Shown: positions 47,001-59,250, numbered from the stretch's first letter. The stretch: DNA of 64,000 nucleotides from Rostratula benghalensis (GCA_013399305.1 VXAI01000035.1:4006283-4070282); one strand, 5' to 3'. Program-made: numbers and translations. The notes: generated by a model from the letters alone, not told the origin.

Positions 47001-48553
47001 TTAGTGAGAAAAGGTGAGAAAGATCTCATTTCTGTTAGTTTCCTAGAAACTTACTAAGGGCAACATCGTAGCTCAGCTGTGGTCAAGGAAATTGGGATGC
47101 TCTAGAACCTTACACTTCTGCAGGAAGTGTTTGTACACCAGCATTTGGGCATAACATGCTGTTCAGACCAACATCAGAGGACTACAGAGGACCTTGGCTG
47201 AAACTTTTCCCAGTTTGTGCTGCTGAACAGCCACCTTAAATTGGTATGGGCCAGCAACAAAGAAACATTCAGGGGGAAACAGGGGAAGAACTATGGCTGC
47301 ATTTGGTGCATCCCTTGCACTGTAGTGACTTTTCCTGTTGCTCCACTGGAGCTGACCTGGCAGCATGGAGCCCACTCTGTGCGCTAAGAGCAGCCACGCA
47401 GGGAGATAGTAGATTGTGGTCAGCTAAGGTGTCTTCACATTGTGCCTTCCTTTCTACTGATGTTCTCAGAGGGAAAACCCTTGGAAGCAAGTCTTTAAAA
47501 TGCTGCAGACAGCTCAAGATACTGACCCAACATGAGAGGTATTTCCTCAGGGTATTATCAAGGAGAAAACAAAACCCTCTCTGAAAGCCTTGGCAAAGAG
47601 AAGAAAGATCTGAGAGAAATGTATTTTGAATACAGCCCCTAATTTTGCACTGGAGTGTCATGTACATAATCCAGAAGGACATCTCTTCTACCCAGAACAG
47701 GCTTCACGTTCCTCCTTTTTTAAAGTCACATTCTCAGGTGGGTTACTTACAGCCTTTGCCTCCATGAATGACATTATTGATAACTTTAATAGCTCTGCCA
47801 GTAAGTAAATGTGTAAATTAGGAGCAACATTTTACATTAAGCCCTGAAAAACTTGAATATGAAACTTGCCCCTACCCTCCCCTCTTTTATTTTTTAAACC
47901 CAGAGGTACAGAATTCCTCAGGCACAGGTCTTCACTGGAAATTTGCCAGCCTGGGCCTCATTATATGGACCATTACTGCATTACTGTAAAATCTCCTATT
48001 GATTTCAGCCATTGTGATCTGCTGGGAAAAACACCCTGTTCAAGGTTTTATTCACAGCTGTAACCTCCAAGCAGGCCGGAAAGGGACACAGAGCCAGTGA
48101 AGAACGGAGATCGTTCACCTGCAATGACCCCGTTAACGCACCCGTGCCAGGCGGGCGGGCAGTTACGTTTCCATCCTAGAGCACCTTTGAGGCAGGAGAG
48201 AGGGGGTTTATAACGTGCATCCCTGAGCCATCTGGTGATCTGCGTTTCAGGAGGGCCGCAGCTTGCTAACACAAGAGGATTGCTGTTCTGGCTATTCTGA
48301 AAGGAGTGTCAGGAAGTGGATACGTTTTAAAAGGTGACTTGTGCTCTTTCCTGAGCCTGTAATGAGAGCAATCAGGAAAGCAAGATGACTCGTCAGAACA
48401 CAGGAACTGCTAGACACTGAAGGAACAAATCTAAGCCTTGCATTTATTAATTTCAGCTACATGAGGTGGACTAATGGATTAAATGCATTGTAATGTAGTT
48501 GCCAGTTAAGTTTTTCACTCACTCTGAGGATGATGCAACTATTTGAAAGGGTG
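44100..48553. other. Non-coding stretch with two CpG-bearing patches
   Basis: No gene is recognised. A T-rich run lies at 44917-44931. A purine-rich plus strand covers about 45655-45925. CpG-bearing patches lie at about 46080-46410 and 48070-48265. Overlapping opposite-strand frames of 112 and 137 codons at 47246-47682 coincide with locally higher GC and show no domain. One of the pair must be spurious, and probably both are. Confidence 0.5.
48070..48265. promoter_or_regulatory. Small CpG-rich patch (possible regulatory element)
   Basis: Twelve CpG dinucleotides fall in about 185 bp (48076-48260) in a window where most 200-bp intervals have only a few. The patch includes GGCGGGCGGGC at about 48150. 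It is far shorter than a usual CpG-island promoter, and no transcript or TATA context is visible. It could be an isolated enhancer, an unmethylated orphan island or simply a GC-rich remnant. The count is direct; the role is inference. Confidence 0.3.
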
Positions 48554-48779
48554 TTGTAGAGAGGTTGGTGCTGGTCTCTTCTCACAGGTGATTAGTGATA
48601 GAACGAGAAGGAATGGCCTCAAGCTACAACAAGGTAGGTGTTGGCTGAACATTAGGAAAGAATTTTTCACAGAAAGGGTGGTCAAACCCTGGAATAGGCT
48701 GCCCAGGGAGGTGGTTGAGTCCCCATCCCTGAGTGTATTTAAGAGTCATTTAGATGTGGTGTTGGGAGATATGATGTAG
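48554..48779 (+). pseudogene. CR1 ORF2 C-terminal remnant
   Basis: The frame stays open to a TAG at 48777-48779 and encodes the last part of CR1 ORF2. Landmarks are [38 protein letters not shown], then [17 protein letters not shown] and the end VVLGDMM. No catalytic domain is present. The frame extends a few codons upstream of the CR1 boundary into host DNA, which is coincidence. Confidence 0.88.
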
Positions 48780-48857
48780 GGGAGAACTTTGTAGAGTAGG
48801 GCAGATGATCAGACTTGATGATCCCAAGGGTCTCTTCCAACCTGAATGATTCTATGA
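48554..48857 (+). mobile_element. CR1 LINE, 5'-truncated 3' end (subfamily shared with 62.4 kb copy)
   Basis: This is a 3' fragment of a CR1 LINE in plus orientation. It starts at TTGTAGAGAGGTTGG and ends in CTTCCAACCTGAATGATTC followed by TATGAT, the single remaining octamer of the CR1 tail. The first 226 bp encode the end of ORF2, and the rest is the 3' UTR with GACTTGATGATCCCAAGGG. The copy at 62355-62668 starts at the same nucleotide word and shares diagnostic words such as GTAGGGGAGAACTTTRTAGA. Both therefore come from the same CR1 subfamily. It is immobile on its own. Confidence 0.93.
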
Positions 48858-51265
48858 TCAGAAGCTTTCCACATCTCCCTTGCTTAAATATGTATTTAAA
48901 CCAAAAATGACATCTCAGAGGATGTGAAATGATGGACTTAGGACAGATGTGTGTTTGTGTATCATTTCACAATATGCAGATGCTGAAGAGTCTGTCTGCA
49001 GTGAAACCTCTGGGATGGAGGATAGAAAAGACTCCCCTCACCATTGTAAAGTGTAGAGTGAAGGAGAGGGATGTTAAGTCCAACTGGCTATGGACTCAGC
49101 AAGTGCTTTTCTCAAGGACTTTTGGTGCCTACTTCACAGATTGTAGCTGTCGTGGAGCACACGTCACAAAGCCATGCATTATGAATGTGTCTGTCTTTTA
49201 ACTCGAGGTACAGGAGAAGTACGAAGATAAATTAGGTGCTCCCTGAATGAAGGAATGGATGATTTTCTAAAGGCATACAAGGCAAATCTCAGGGATGGGA
49301 ATACACAGACACAGCCTCTGGTGAAAGACATGTGTCCTTGGTCTCTGCGCTGGCTTATCTGGAAAATCATGGAGTTGCACTGCAGATCCTTCTGCGGGGT
49401 GAGGTGCAAAGATTATATACAGTGAAGAAGAGGGGCTTTTACCTTTCTGATATATGTGTTAATGGTCCTCAATCGGTGCAGAATCCAAGACTCCCCTGCA
49501 AGCTACCTTTTGCTAATGCAGTCTTAGTGAGACTGCATTGGTGAATGAAACTACCAGTCAGATTAGATCTGGGAGCAAAAGGCATGAGGAATACTAATAT
49601 GTCTGCAGAAAACAGCAGTTAATTAGCTGACTGTGATTTCTGCAACTTCTGGTTGTTCTTAACCTGTAGTAGCCTTATGAACCTTTCTCTTATTAAGAGG
49701 TGACAAGGCCGTCACCCGTGTAGGTATTTAGATGCCTTGATTTCTGTAGGAGTTGGGGTGGCTCAATAGTTTTGAGTCTCTGAGTCATAGTTCTTCAGTT
49801 AATAGATTTCAGCTGCAAAACTTTTTAGTCAGTTGTGAATCAGATGGCTGTGTTGGTATTGGTTATAAATGAAACACCTCATCTCGGTCAAAAGCAACGT
49901 TTCACTTCATGCTTGTAACTCTAAAATCTACCTGTGGCTTTTCCAGTCCTCGTTATTTCTCCTGTACTGCAGAGCCTGTCACATGGGGAAGCATCTTTAC
50001 TGCTATTAGTGGCAATGAGGAATAATTAAGTCTGTAGCACAGAGTGACACCATTTTTCTATGATTTTCTTGAAAGCTCAGAAAAGAGGCTAGAAACTGTG
50101 TAAACTCTTAGATTTCAAAAGCATTTAGCTTTGCTTAAACTCTAGATAGGACATCAGTTTTAATAAGCTACTTACGGACCTAAAATGAAAGTAACATTGC
50201 TGTGATTGTTGGCTTTTGTTTGAATCTCTACGGAATCACTTGGATGCTGAAAGATTCCCTTATAGTAAAGGACATGTCAGTTATCATTTTGGTTTTTGAA
50301 AACCTGAAAGTGGTATTGACTGGAACCGATGGTACAAAGGTGAACATGTCTAATCAGCTCCACTTTCAAACCAGAGGAAAAACAAAAAGAAGACAGCTAG
50401 TACGTTAATACTTTATTTTTAAGATCAGCACATTACGCATTACTGATTTGATGTGAAAATAAACACATTGCTTTTAACTTGAAATATTTCTCTTCCATTT
50501 TATGTGCCAGGTTCACCACGTGTGGAAGAGAGACTATAAACTCTGAGATTTTTTGTTTTTTATTCTGTGCTTGTATGGAAAAAATACAATATAGTGTTAA
50601 TCCATGGTTAAGGCTTTTATGCCTGATGATAATATGAATAACAACATTAATCCATTCCTCACAGTGGACAGCGTACACAATGCTGTGGGTATCACTATGT
50701 GCAGTGCCATGTTAACAAATGACAACTTTTCGTTCCCAAATTTTTGTGAAGCTGTAGTTAAAGCAGAAGTAAACACAGAGTTAAGGATTTGCTTGTAACC
50801 ACAGGGTTTATTTATAGACCAGGAAACATATTGATGTTTAATATTTGTTCAAAAGCCTTCAGTAGTAATTTCTACCAGCTAAAGCCACTCAATTGACAAG
50901 GAGCAAAACTGGACTCAGTCAAAAGGCAATTTATGACTCTATTCTGTGTTTCTGCTTTCTATGGGTAGCAGCAAATGTCAACGTGGATACACCCAGGAAA
51001 CTCATCACTTGATACCAGAAACAAAGGTGACCCACCCCTTAATGGGAACCCTCTCCTTGCTGCTGAGGAGTGGTTCAAGAAGTCACTGGACTTCATCTTG
51101 GCATTTCAAACACATTTACCTTTGCTCAAATGGTCAGGCCAGGGCATGGGGGAGAAGGGGGAGGGAGAGGGATTGCTCCAACCCACGACACAATGCTGTG
51201 TGTAACTTATTTGAAAGGGGTGGTAAGGTTTTGTTCTTTGGGCAAGGAAAGCTAAAACTTTGGCA
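48858..51265. other. Non-coding stretch
   Basis: No gene or repeat element is recognised. The open frames of 76-117 codons at 50.9-51.3 kb overlap each other on both strands in a slightly GC-richer segment just before the LTR. They show no recognisable domain. Confidence 0.5.
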
Positions 51266-51300
51266 CTCAGCTCCACTCCTTTGGCAGCAGTGGAGCTGAG
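51266..51300. repeat. Perfect inverted repeat, 12-bp arms
   Basis: The arm CTCAGCTCCACT (51266-51277) is followed by an 11-base spacer and the exact reverse complement AGTGGAGCTGAG (51289-51300). Transcribed RNA could form a stable GC-rich hairpin. It ends 9 bases before the LTR begins and 4 bases before the LTR target-site duplication. Confidence 0.93.
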
Positions 51301-51304
51301 GCTG

Positions 51305-51309
51305 GACAG
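51305..51309. repeat. Target-site duplication, left copy (GACAG)
   Basis: GACAG immediately precedes the TG terminus of the LTR. The identical pentamer follows its CA terminus at 51877-51881. A 5-bp duplication is the size made by ERVL-type integrases. Confidence 0.85.
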
Positions 51310-51876
51310 TGTCATGGTTATCTGGGATGGACTTAACTTTTTCTTTAGCAGCTGGTGTGGGGCTATGTTTTGACTTGATGAGAGCAGTGTTGATAGTGTA
51401 CTGGTGTTTTCTGGTTGTTGCTAAGATGTCACGGCCTTTTCTGTGCCTCATACTGCCCCACCAGCAAGTTGGCTGGGAGTGAGCAAGAAGTTTGGAGGGG
51501 AATACAGCTGGGAAAGCTGACTCGGACTGACCAAACGAATACTCCAAGACATATCAGATCATGCTTAGTGGATGAAGCTAGTGGAAGAAAAAGGAAGGTG
51601 GGATGTTCAGAGTTATGGTATTTGTCTTCCCAAGTACCATTACATGTGATGGAGCCCTGGTTTCCTGGAGATGGCTGAACAAACTCCTTCTCTCCTGCCT
51701 GCCAGTGGGTGAATGAACTCCTTCTTTTGCTTTGCTTGCATGTGAGGCTTTGGCTCTACCTATTGAACTGTCTTTATCTCAGCCCACAAGGTTTTTCTCA
51801 CTTTTACTGTGCCTATTCCCTCCTCCATCCGAACTGGGGGATGGTCCTAGTGGCTGGCTGCAGTTAAACCAGGACA
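51310..51876 (+). mobile_element. Solo LTR of an avian endogenous retrovirus (ERVL-type)
   Basis: A 567-bp solo long terminal repeat. It opens with TGTCATGG and closes with CCAGGACA, so it has TG...CA ends with short inverted TGTC/GACA termini. It is bounded by a perfect 5-bp duplication, GACAG. Internal words match an LTR family I remember as widespread in birds: an AGCAGCTGGTGTGGGGCTATG segment near the left end, an AGCTGACTCGGACTGACC segment in the middle, and ACTGTCTTTATCTCAGCCCA in the right third. No internal retroviral genes flank it, so it probably arose by recombination between two LTRs of a former provirus. The TATA region is degraded, so residual promoter activity is doubtful. The exact family name was not assigned. 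Confidence 0.9.
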
Positions 51877-51881
51877 GACAG
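51877..51881. repeat. Target-site duplication, right copy (GACAG)
   Basis: This is the second copy of the 5-bp host target duplication directly after the CA end of the LTR. It is identical to 51305-51309. Confidence 0.85.
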
Positions 51882-54479
51882 TCGTATGAACAACTTAGCA
51901 GGGCACAGGGTAGGATCAAAATAGAATAACTTCAGGGGCTTGAGTACAGACATTGTTCTCCTGAAGTGAGACTGTTTACCACTGGTAGCTCCTGCTGCCT
52001 GCTGTCGCTGCTGGGCCACAAGCAGGAAGCGTATTCATAAAAGTAGGAAAATTGGGTCTTTCAGTATATTCAAATATTTAACTCACTGCCTGTGCTGGTC
52101 AAAGTCACAGGCTTGGGCAAGGACTATGAGGAAGTGCTCCTTGAAAACACTTTCATAGAAAAACACTGTGATAAGAGATGGCTTTTGTTGAGAACTTGAG
52201 TCTTGGTAATACTCTTGGTTTGCATGGATCTATTCAGAATTGAGACTGGCCTTGAGCAGCCTTCCAGGGGTGAGGAATCCAAGTTGGAGTCAAGTTTTAA
52301 GTGAGCTAGACAGTGTTATTTGTGAATAGAAGTTGGTTTAAGCTGTTTTAAGGAGTTACAGGGAGTTCAAGGAAGGGTTAAGCTGTTTGCATACACATAG
52401 CTAGACACAGGATTATGTAGTTGAATGACTGGTTAGATCAGCAATGCTTTACACTCATGTTCCTTTGCTTGTCTTTTCCAAGAAACAACAAAATGCTTTA
52501 CAAATTCTCGCTTAATATTTCTTACATGTTTTAACTTGGCCTTTTTTAGTATTTGAACTTAAAACCCAAGTGCACTGAACTATCATTTGGTTACAAACTT
52601 CATTGTATCACTTCACTGCTATGAGCAAATATTACCCTACATATGCATACCAATTAGTCCACAGTTGTTTATAAAGTGCATAATGGCTGGAGTAAGTTAA
52701 TACATTTAACAAATAAATGAACCACAAGGCAACCTGGCAAATATGGGATAAAGAAAATATGACAGTTCAGATTCTTTACAGAGGCATAAACCCCAACTCC
52801 CACCAAGATAATAATAAATAACAAACTTCTCATTTTAATAAAAATGTGGTTTTGGAGAGATAAGAAAATATATGAATATATGTTAATGCTGCTTGTAGCA
52901 GACAGCAATATGAATATTAAGAAATTGCAGCTTATATTTTAATCACAGTTGTAATTTACATTCATGAAATATTTTGTTCCCTATGGTCAATTAGAAAGGT
53001 AAAGGTAAAGATTTTGCTTTAAATTTTCTAAATAACTGAAATGAAATGTGTTTGTAAACTGCTATGCTGTTGATCTTCCTCTAGGAAGTACTGCCATTTT
53101 GAGGTAATTGGCAGATTCTTGTCTGGCATGGTTGTTTGGACTCCCTGACATTCCTCCTGTGTCTGCCCATGCCTTGATATCAGGGGAATATTTTAGATTA
53201 CGACTATCCAGGTGCTCTGCTGCAAGGTAGTACCTCTCACTCCAATCTTTCTTTCTAAAAGAACATTGCTGCTTCGTGAAGGGCGGGAGGGAGATGGCAA
53301 AAACCTTATAAAACCTGATCTCTGAATCTTGACTGCATCCGCACAGAAATTTTTCTTGATGGGCAGTTTCTTGGCATTGAGTGGCTGTCAGCAGGAGCAG
53401 CATATCTCCTGAAAATATGAGAGTCCAGTTCCTCACAGGGAGTGGAGGAGGCTGTACTGAGACTTCTTGCATGATGTTTTATAAAAGAGTTATGAATTAA
53501 TTCTAAACCTGTTTTTACTCAAAACATGATTAGTATTGTAACAGGATGAACACAAGGGTTCAGTTCAAGTAAGTATGGAGCAGTAAGTGAAGCCTGTTAA
53601 GTCTTGCTGACCAAATAATCATTCATTCTTGAAAGTAAATCCTAGTGAAGGTGGTTACTGGTCCAGAAGATGAAAGCCTGTGCTCTCTTTAGCTTTATGC
53701 CTATGATTCTAGAACCTTAGTTTGATTTTTACTTAGGGTAAAAAAAAAAAAAGAAGGATAACTGCCAATCTACTGCATAATGTATCTTTTTTAGGTTGAC
53801 TACTTCTTTTCCTATGTTTCTGACCCACTAAAACAAACTAAAATGAACATGGCAAGAATCACAAAATGTTCAACTGCAGACAAGAAAGTGAGTACCACCC
53901 CTTTTCATTAGATTGTAAAGTCTGTGTGATTTAAGCATGTGCTTAAGCATGTTGCTGAATTTTGACTTAAATATTCACTCATGTACTAATTTTTGTAACT
54001 GAAAAGAAATAATTTTTATAAATGGAATCTTTATTCACTAGGACCATTCTCTGCCCAAGCCAAACAATAAGTCACTATTTTATTCTATGATGGATTAAGA
54101 TTTTGCCTTGTCCTACTTAAATGTCCCCTTGATAGACTGTTAAGAGGAAGCAGAGATCGTTATTTAATTACTGTTTTAAAGAAAAGCGGAGTCTTCTTTC
54201 TGGATATGTTGTGAAAGAAGCTTAAATTTAGAATACTATTCTCACAATTCCTTCTACAGACCTAGGTGTCCCCAGGTAAAACGAGGCGGGATCATGCTTT
54301 GGGACTAGTGGTATGTCTGGGGTAGGAAACAGAAGATTCTTAGGGTATCTGGAAGCAGATTTAGGAGCTGAGGACAATAATATGCCAGACTTACGGGATA
54401 GGTCCCAAAAGGGATGAGGTTTCTTGGTGCTCAGTGTTGCACTACTTAAAATGTTGTTCTTAGCTTTGGCAATAGAGTT
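51882..54479. other. Non-coding stretch
   Basis: No gene or repeat element is recognised. A 136-codon minus-strand frame at 53062-53472 has mixed composition but no domain, and no splice or promoter context that I can support. A short poly-A run lies near 53739-53751, and a duplicated TTAAGCATGT word lies near 53931-53954. Confidence 0.5.
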
Positions 54480-57400
54480 CAACAGTAAATGGCAGGTGCT
54501 TTATTTTTCTGTATCTGGGCTGAAGAGAGACAAAACAACAAACATAGGGATGGGAAGAAACTTAAAGTAGGCAATGTGCAGTGCCAGTGGAATCATCTAA
54601 AACCCTGGCTTTTTTGTATTTAAGGAATTCTTTGAGGCCTGCAGTCAGTGAACTCTGTGAACAAGGAAGCAAAGATGGTGATACTTCCTACATTTAAAAT
54701 GCACAAGCGATATGGGAGGGAACAGAACAAAGCAGCAAGAGGCTTCTGATAAGAATATCCTCAGAAGGAAGGAATTTAGGTTAAATTTTGCTCCAGCTGA
54801 GGAAATTCAAACATCCACCTCCAACTGTCAATGAGAGTATTTTTCGAAAATGGGCTATTTTACAGTAAATAAAGAATAAGATACACCTTTTACATCTCCA
54901 ATTGAAAGTGGGCCAATGCAAAACTAATTATGCAAGAGTCATGGGGACAGAGAGATAATAACCAAGAGGAAGTCTATGACCTAATAGAACAGAAAAACCG
55001 CTGTGACAATATTAGTGTCTATAAGAACGACCACAGACATATAACTCATTTGCCACTTGACATGCAGATGCCTAGAGCTTTGCATTGTTATAGTCAAATA
55101 AAATTCTGAAAGTATGTGTATGAGGATGCAACAAATGAAGTCATCCAGGCATAGTTGAGTTATATTATTATAGTGATTCTGGACATCAAAAGAGACAACA
55201 GTGGAGCATAACCAAGGGGACTTTATTAACACAAATCTGCAAACATCTCCATAGGAGGACTATGCTCTAGAGTTCTCAACAACCCTAAATATGTGGCAAG
55301 TAAGTCAAACCTCTGCTTTCTGTGTGCCAGGGGAAGTCCAAAAGTTCCTGACCTCATTGCTGGAAGCAAGAACAAATAGGCACTGATTAGACTCAAGTTA
55401 AGTGTATTTCACCTGAGGGCTCATTAACTATAAGAGAAAGGGAATTGGGATGCCTTTTGAATGTAATAAAACACAGTGCTTGTACTGTGAAAAAATACTG
55501 CCTTGATGGCAAAAAGTGTATATAATGAGATTTGTGCTAACATTATAAAGATACAGCTTATGAAACAAATTTCCAGCAAATAACTACTAGAAGAGTTAAT
55601 GTTAAGAAAGTTTGCAATTACTAGTATGGGTACCAGAAAATATAGAACAAAGCAAAAATGTAGCATAGCTCCAGCCTATGAAGTTATGCTATAATTGGGC
55701 ATGGTGTTGCATATAATCAGAAGAAGTCTGTTTAACAGATATGGTGATACAAAAATGCCCACAAGGATGAGGAAGAAATACTACTAAATAAAGATAAAGC
55801 TTAATATTGATATGAAGTATGGAGAAAGTAAAAAAGAAATTGACAAACAAAATTTTAAATATGGAGCAAAGGCAAGCTATTAAAAGATACCCTTTATTAA
55901 AAGAAAGAAACCAAAATCAAACCACACCAAACCACAAATCAAAAAGCAATAAAAAAGGGAAATGTGGCTAGTGATTCATCAGGAAACTCATCCGAAGGAA
56001 AAAAATCAATGACACCTAAAGGCCATTGGGGAGTCTCTATAGAACCTATTGTTCCTATTAAAAATCGTGTGCTTATTAATTCCTACACAAGTAGTGTGGG
56101 ACTGAAAAAACATCAAACCTGATCCTGAAGGAAGATGGCTTTGCCAGTGATGTTTAACCATTCAATTTTTTTACTGCAATGAGGAGGATCTTACCACCTT
56201 TAGTGTTTGATTAGTACTTGCAACAGCCCCAGATTCACAGATAATAGTTGACTCATCAGCCCAATACAGAAGGTTCACTGAAAAAGCGTAGATGTTGGAA
56301 TCAGTAAAACCCAGAGTTGATGGACATTGGAAGATTTCTGTGTTTTAAGGGAATATACTTAATTTATTTCTCTGAATCTCTCAAAACACATACTTTAGGT
56401 GATTTAATTTTGATATCAAAAAGTCTATTATGTGAAATTCTCAATTTTAGAATTAGAACATCAGTATCTCTAACTACACATTGCATATTCCTAAAAATAA
56501 AGTCCACGTCAGAAGAAAAGATGAAGATTAAGTAGCTCTGAAAGAAAGTGTGAATAAACCAGAAAATAACACAATATGCTGGGCAATGCCTTACAGAATT
56601 TATATTAGAGCAATTATAAAGGGATATTTATTAGCTTGCATGGTGAATTTAGGAATAACATGACACAGACTCAAATGTGAAAACTTAGAGTGACATTTCA
56701 CTCTGCAGGAGCTGTATTGAGACAGACTTTAATGAAAAAAAAGTGAAATGTCTATTCTCAAATAGAGCCTCTACTGGCAAAAACAAAAACCAAAGGCCAA
56801 AAAGATCTTCTATTTGTAAACAAGTAGTCTTTGGCCTTTTTTTTTTTTTCCTTCCCAATGGGGAAGAAATTAGACACATTAGCTGTCAGACTTCTTTTTA
56901 ATAGATAACCTGAGATAGCCATAAGAGCAAGAAGGACTGCTCAGGAGCAAGGTCAATCAAAATAAAAAGATTCATAAAATGCAAGTGTCATATCTCTGCA
57001 AAAATGCATACAAAAGGAAACATGGATGATCTGCTGATATATTGCAGGGTTTCAAAATATCTGGTTGTGTACCGGAGGCACATAGTCTGGTGAAACAGGC
57101 ATAGAAATGGCAAGTTATCATTAAAAACATGGAAGACTCATGAACTTTCTGGATGACTCTGTGAAAAGGTTGGTATACAAGCCGCTCCTCCTTCAGGAGG
57201 GTTCTTCTCTAGTTGGTAACTGAATACTTCTCAGCCAGCTTTCCACAATTACAGATAGTTTTGAAATTCCTTACAAATAAGGATGAACCAAATCAACCTG
57301 TCCCGAGTCAACAAAATCAGTATTTTCCACGAAGTCCTGGTGGAGTTAGAGACAAAGAAAGCTTACATGGATGCAAACCAAGTTGTGTTTTACAAAAAGA

Positions 57401-57870
57401 AGTCCCTTAAGCAAGTACAAGAAAAGTCCTGTGTCATATTTAGCGCATCACAGAATCTAAAAAAGAGGCTTATTTTCAATGTATAGGTACAGATAAATTG
57501 TTTTTCCTGGTAGAATCCCAGTGTTTAATTGGAGAAATAAGAAAAATCTTTTCAGAATTGAATTAGCATGTGAAATGATTTTCTCATGCAGTGGGTTCAA
57601 GTGCTTCAAAAACAAGGAACAAGACAAGACTGTTCATTATAATTTGTTTAATTATTGAACCATTAGTGCCAAAGATTAGGGACACTGAAGAAGTTTAGTA
57701 AATAAATGTACTGGGAATAGACATTATATGCTGATTACTTCATGCTGGCTATACAAAATACCAATTTAATGTAATGGAAGCTTTCATTTGGGAACCAGTT
57801 TACAGACAATGCCTAAGTTTCAAAGAAGGATAACTGCCTACTGAAAGCAATGTCAAAAGTGTTGGATATG
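54480..57870 (+). other. A-biased strand-asymmetric block, possibly a decayed retroelement
   Basis: The plus strand is markedly richer in A than T across about 3.4 kb. Hand counts per 60 bases are 26 A to 10 T at 54721, 32 to 17 at 55801 and 26 to 14 at 56941. Outside the block they are near balance (18 to 20 at 53881, 21 to 25 at 57901). Some retroelement sense strands show this bias. Forward frames contain several stretches of 50-70 codons without stops, for example about 54906-55104 and 57283-57486, but I recognise no reverse transcriptase, integrase or other domain. No LTRs were found at the edges. It may equally be transcription-linked skew. Confidence 0.25.
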
Positions 57871-59170
57871 TAGGTATAAATATCAAAATAGAAGAGCTGT
57901 ATAATTTATCATACTATGTTTATGTTATCAAATTTATCTGTGATGATGTAAACAAATGGGTGATATCATAGATATAATTAATATATTTTCCCTGCATCCT
58001 TTTCCAGTGATTCCAATTTTTTTTTTTCCCCAAGAAAGTTAAGATGTTAATAAGTATTTTTTTTTCTGTGATCAACATGAAAAACAACAGGGACATTGGA
58101 ATTGCATAGATCATTCCTAGGTCAGTCTGGAGCTATAATGCTTTTTTACTGAAGAGAATCTATTATGGACTAAAGTAGAATAGAAATGGGCATATATTTC
58201 ATGATAGAGCTGTGTATCAGGCTGTATTCCAAAATTATGGTCCCAAGAAAGTGCATTTAATAATTAGGTCTTCATGAAGTATAATGAATAAAGAATCTTT
58301 GGCTGAAAAAAAGAGCATGTAGACTACTAAAATAAATAGAAAGATCCCTTCAGGGATGAATGATGCTGAAAATAAGGTATATTACATTAAAATGCATACA
58401 CAGTAAGGTAATACCGATTACTTGCTTAATTGAAACACGTCTGGAAGAAAATAGCAACAGTGGCTGCATAAAAGCATTTCAGACATGGGATAGCATTTTG
58501 GTAATTAAGATTATGTCTAGTTATGACTGCTTTCTTCAGAGGTAAACCACATTAAGCTATTTAGTTATGAAGTGCAGGTTGTAAATATGAAATAACAAGG
58601 AGAGAATAAAATGTAAAGAATGAAATGTGCAGAAGTAGGTGATAAACATTGGCTTTGCTGCTAATCAGGTAGGGTAAGTTCTGTGCTGCCTGGTTCACAG
58701 AATATTTTTCTCTCTATAACAAAGTACATTTTGTTGTGTTGGATGCCTGTCTAAAATGCCAAACGAACTGTCTTTCAGAAAAATTATATGGCACTGTTGC
58801 ATTTCAATGTTTACTGGAAATCTGACAGGAATAATAAAAAAACCCCGTAAGACGGGGAACTCAGCTAGGTCTTACCAGTGTGCAGTGGGAATGGGTGAGC
58901 TAATAAGATTTTAGTTGCCCTTTGTATATAACCTCTTTTAAGCATGAACCTGTTCCCTTTATTAATATTTTTTACAATCCACTTATTAAAAATAGTAAAG
59001 TATCTAATAAGAGAGACTTATTTCGGTATTAAAAAGAAGAGTTAAAGTAATAATATATCTTGCTTAGGAAAACAAGGCATCAACAATAGAAGAAATTAAG
59101 AAGATGCTATGGCCTGGTACTTAGAAGAAAAATAGTAGGGAAACAGAAGTCCATCTTTAGTTGTCCATAC
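57871..59170. other. Non-coding stretch
   Basis: AT-rich sequence with short T runs near 58018-58029 and 58057-58065. No exon, RNA gene or recognisable mobile element was seen. Confidence 0.55.
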
Positions 59171-59250
59171 TCAGAATCATAAAACCATAGATTGGTTTGG
59201 ATGGCAAGGGACCTTACCAGCTCCCCTGCCATGAGCAAGGATTTGTGCTG
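59171..59250 (-). mobile_element. CR1 LINE 3'-end fragment, minus strand
   Basis: The plus strand reads AGAATCATAAAACCATAGAT, then TGGTTTGGATGGCAAGGGAC, then CTTACCAGCTCCCCTGCCAT. This is the reverse of a CR1 3' terminus: the octamer tail, then the TTCCAACC-type block, then the CCCCTGCCATG block. The fragment is about 80 bp and lacks any ORF2 sequence. A segment normally present between the ACCTT and the CCCCTGCC words is missing. It belongs to a different CR1 subfamily from the two copies at 48.5 and 62.4 kb. Confidence 0.85.

Noticed and set aside
47246..47682. Overlapping 112- and 137-codon frames on opposite strands
   Set aside because: Mutual shadows in locally higher GC sequence; no domain, start context or splice sites that stand out.
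51134..51547. 137-codon minus-strand frame
   Set aside because: It overlaps the left part of a solo LTR and the preceding hairpin; it is an antisense artefact.
53062..53472. 136-codon minus-strand frame with mixed composition
   Set aside because: Looked at as a possible exon, but no recognisable family and no convincing splice or promoter context. Kept only as unresolved.
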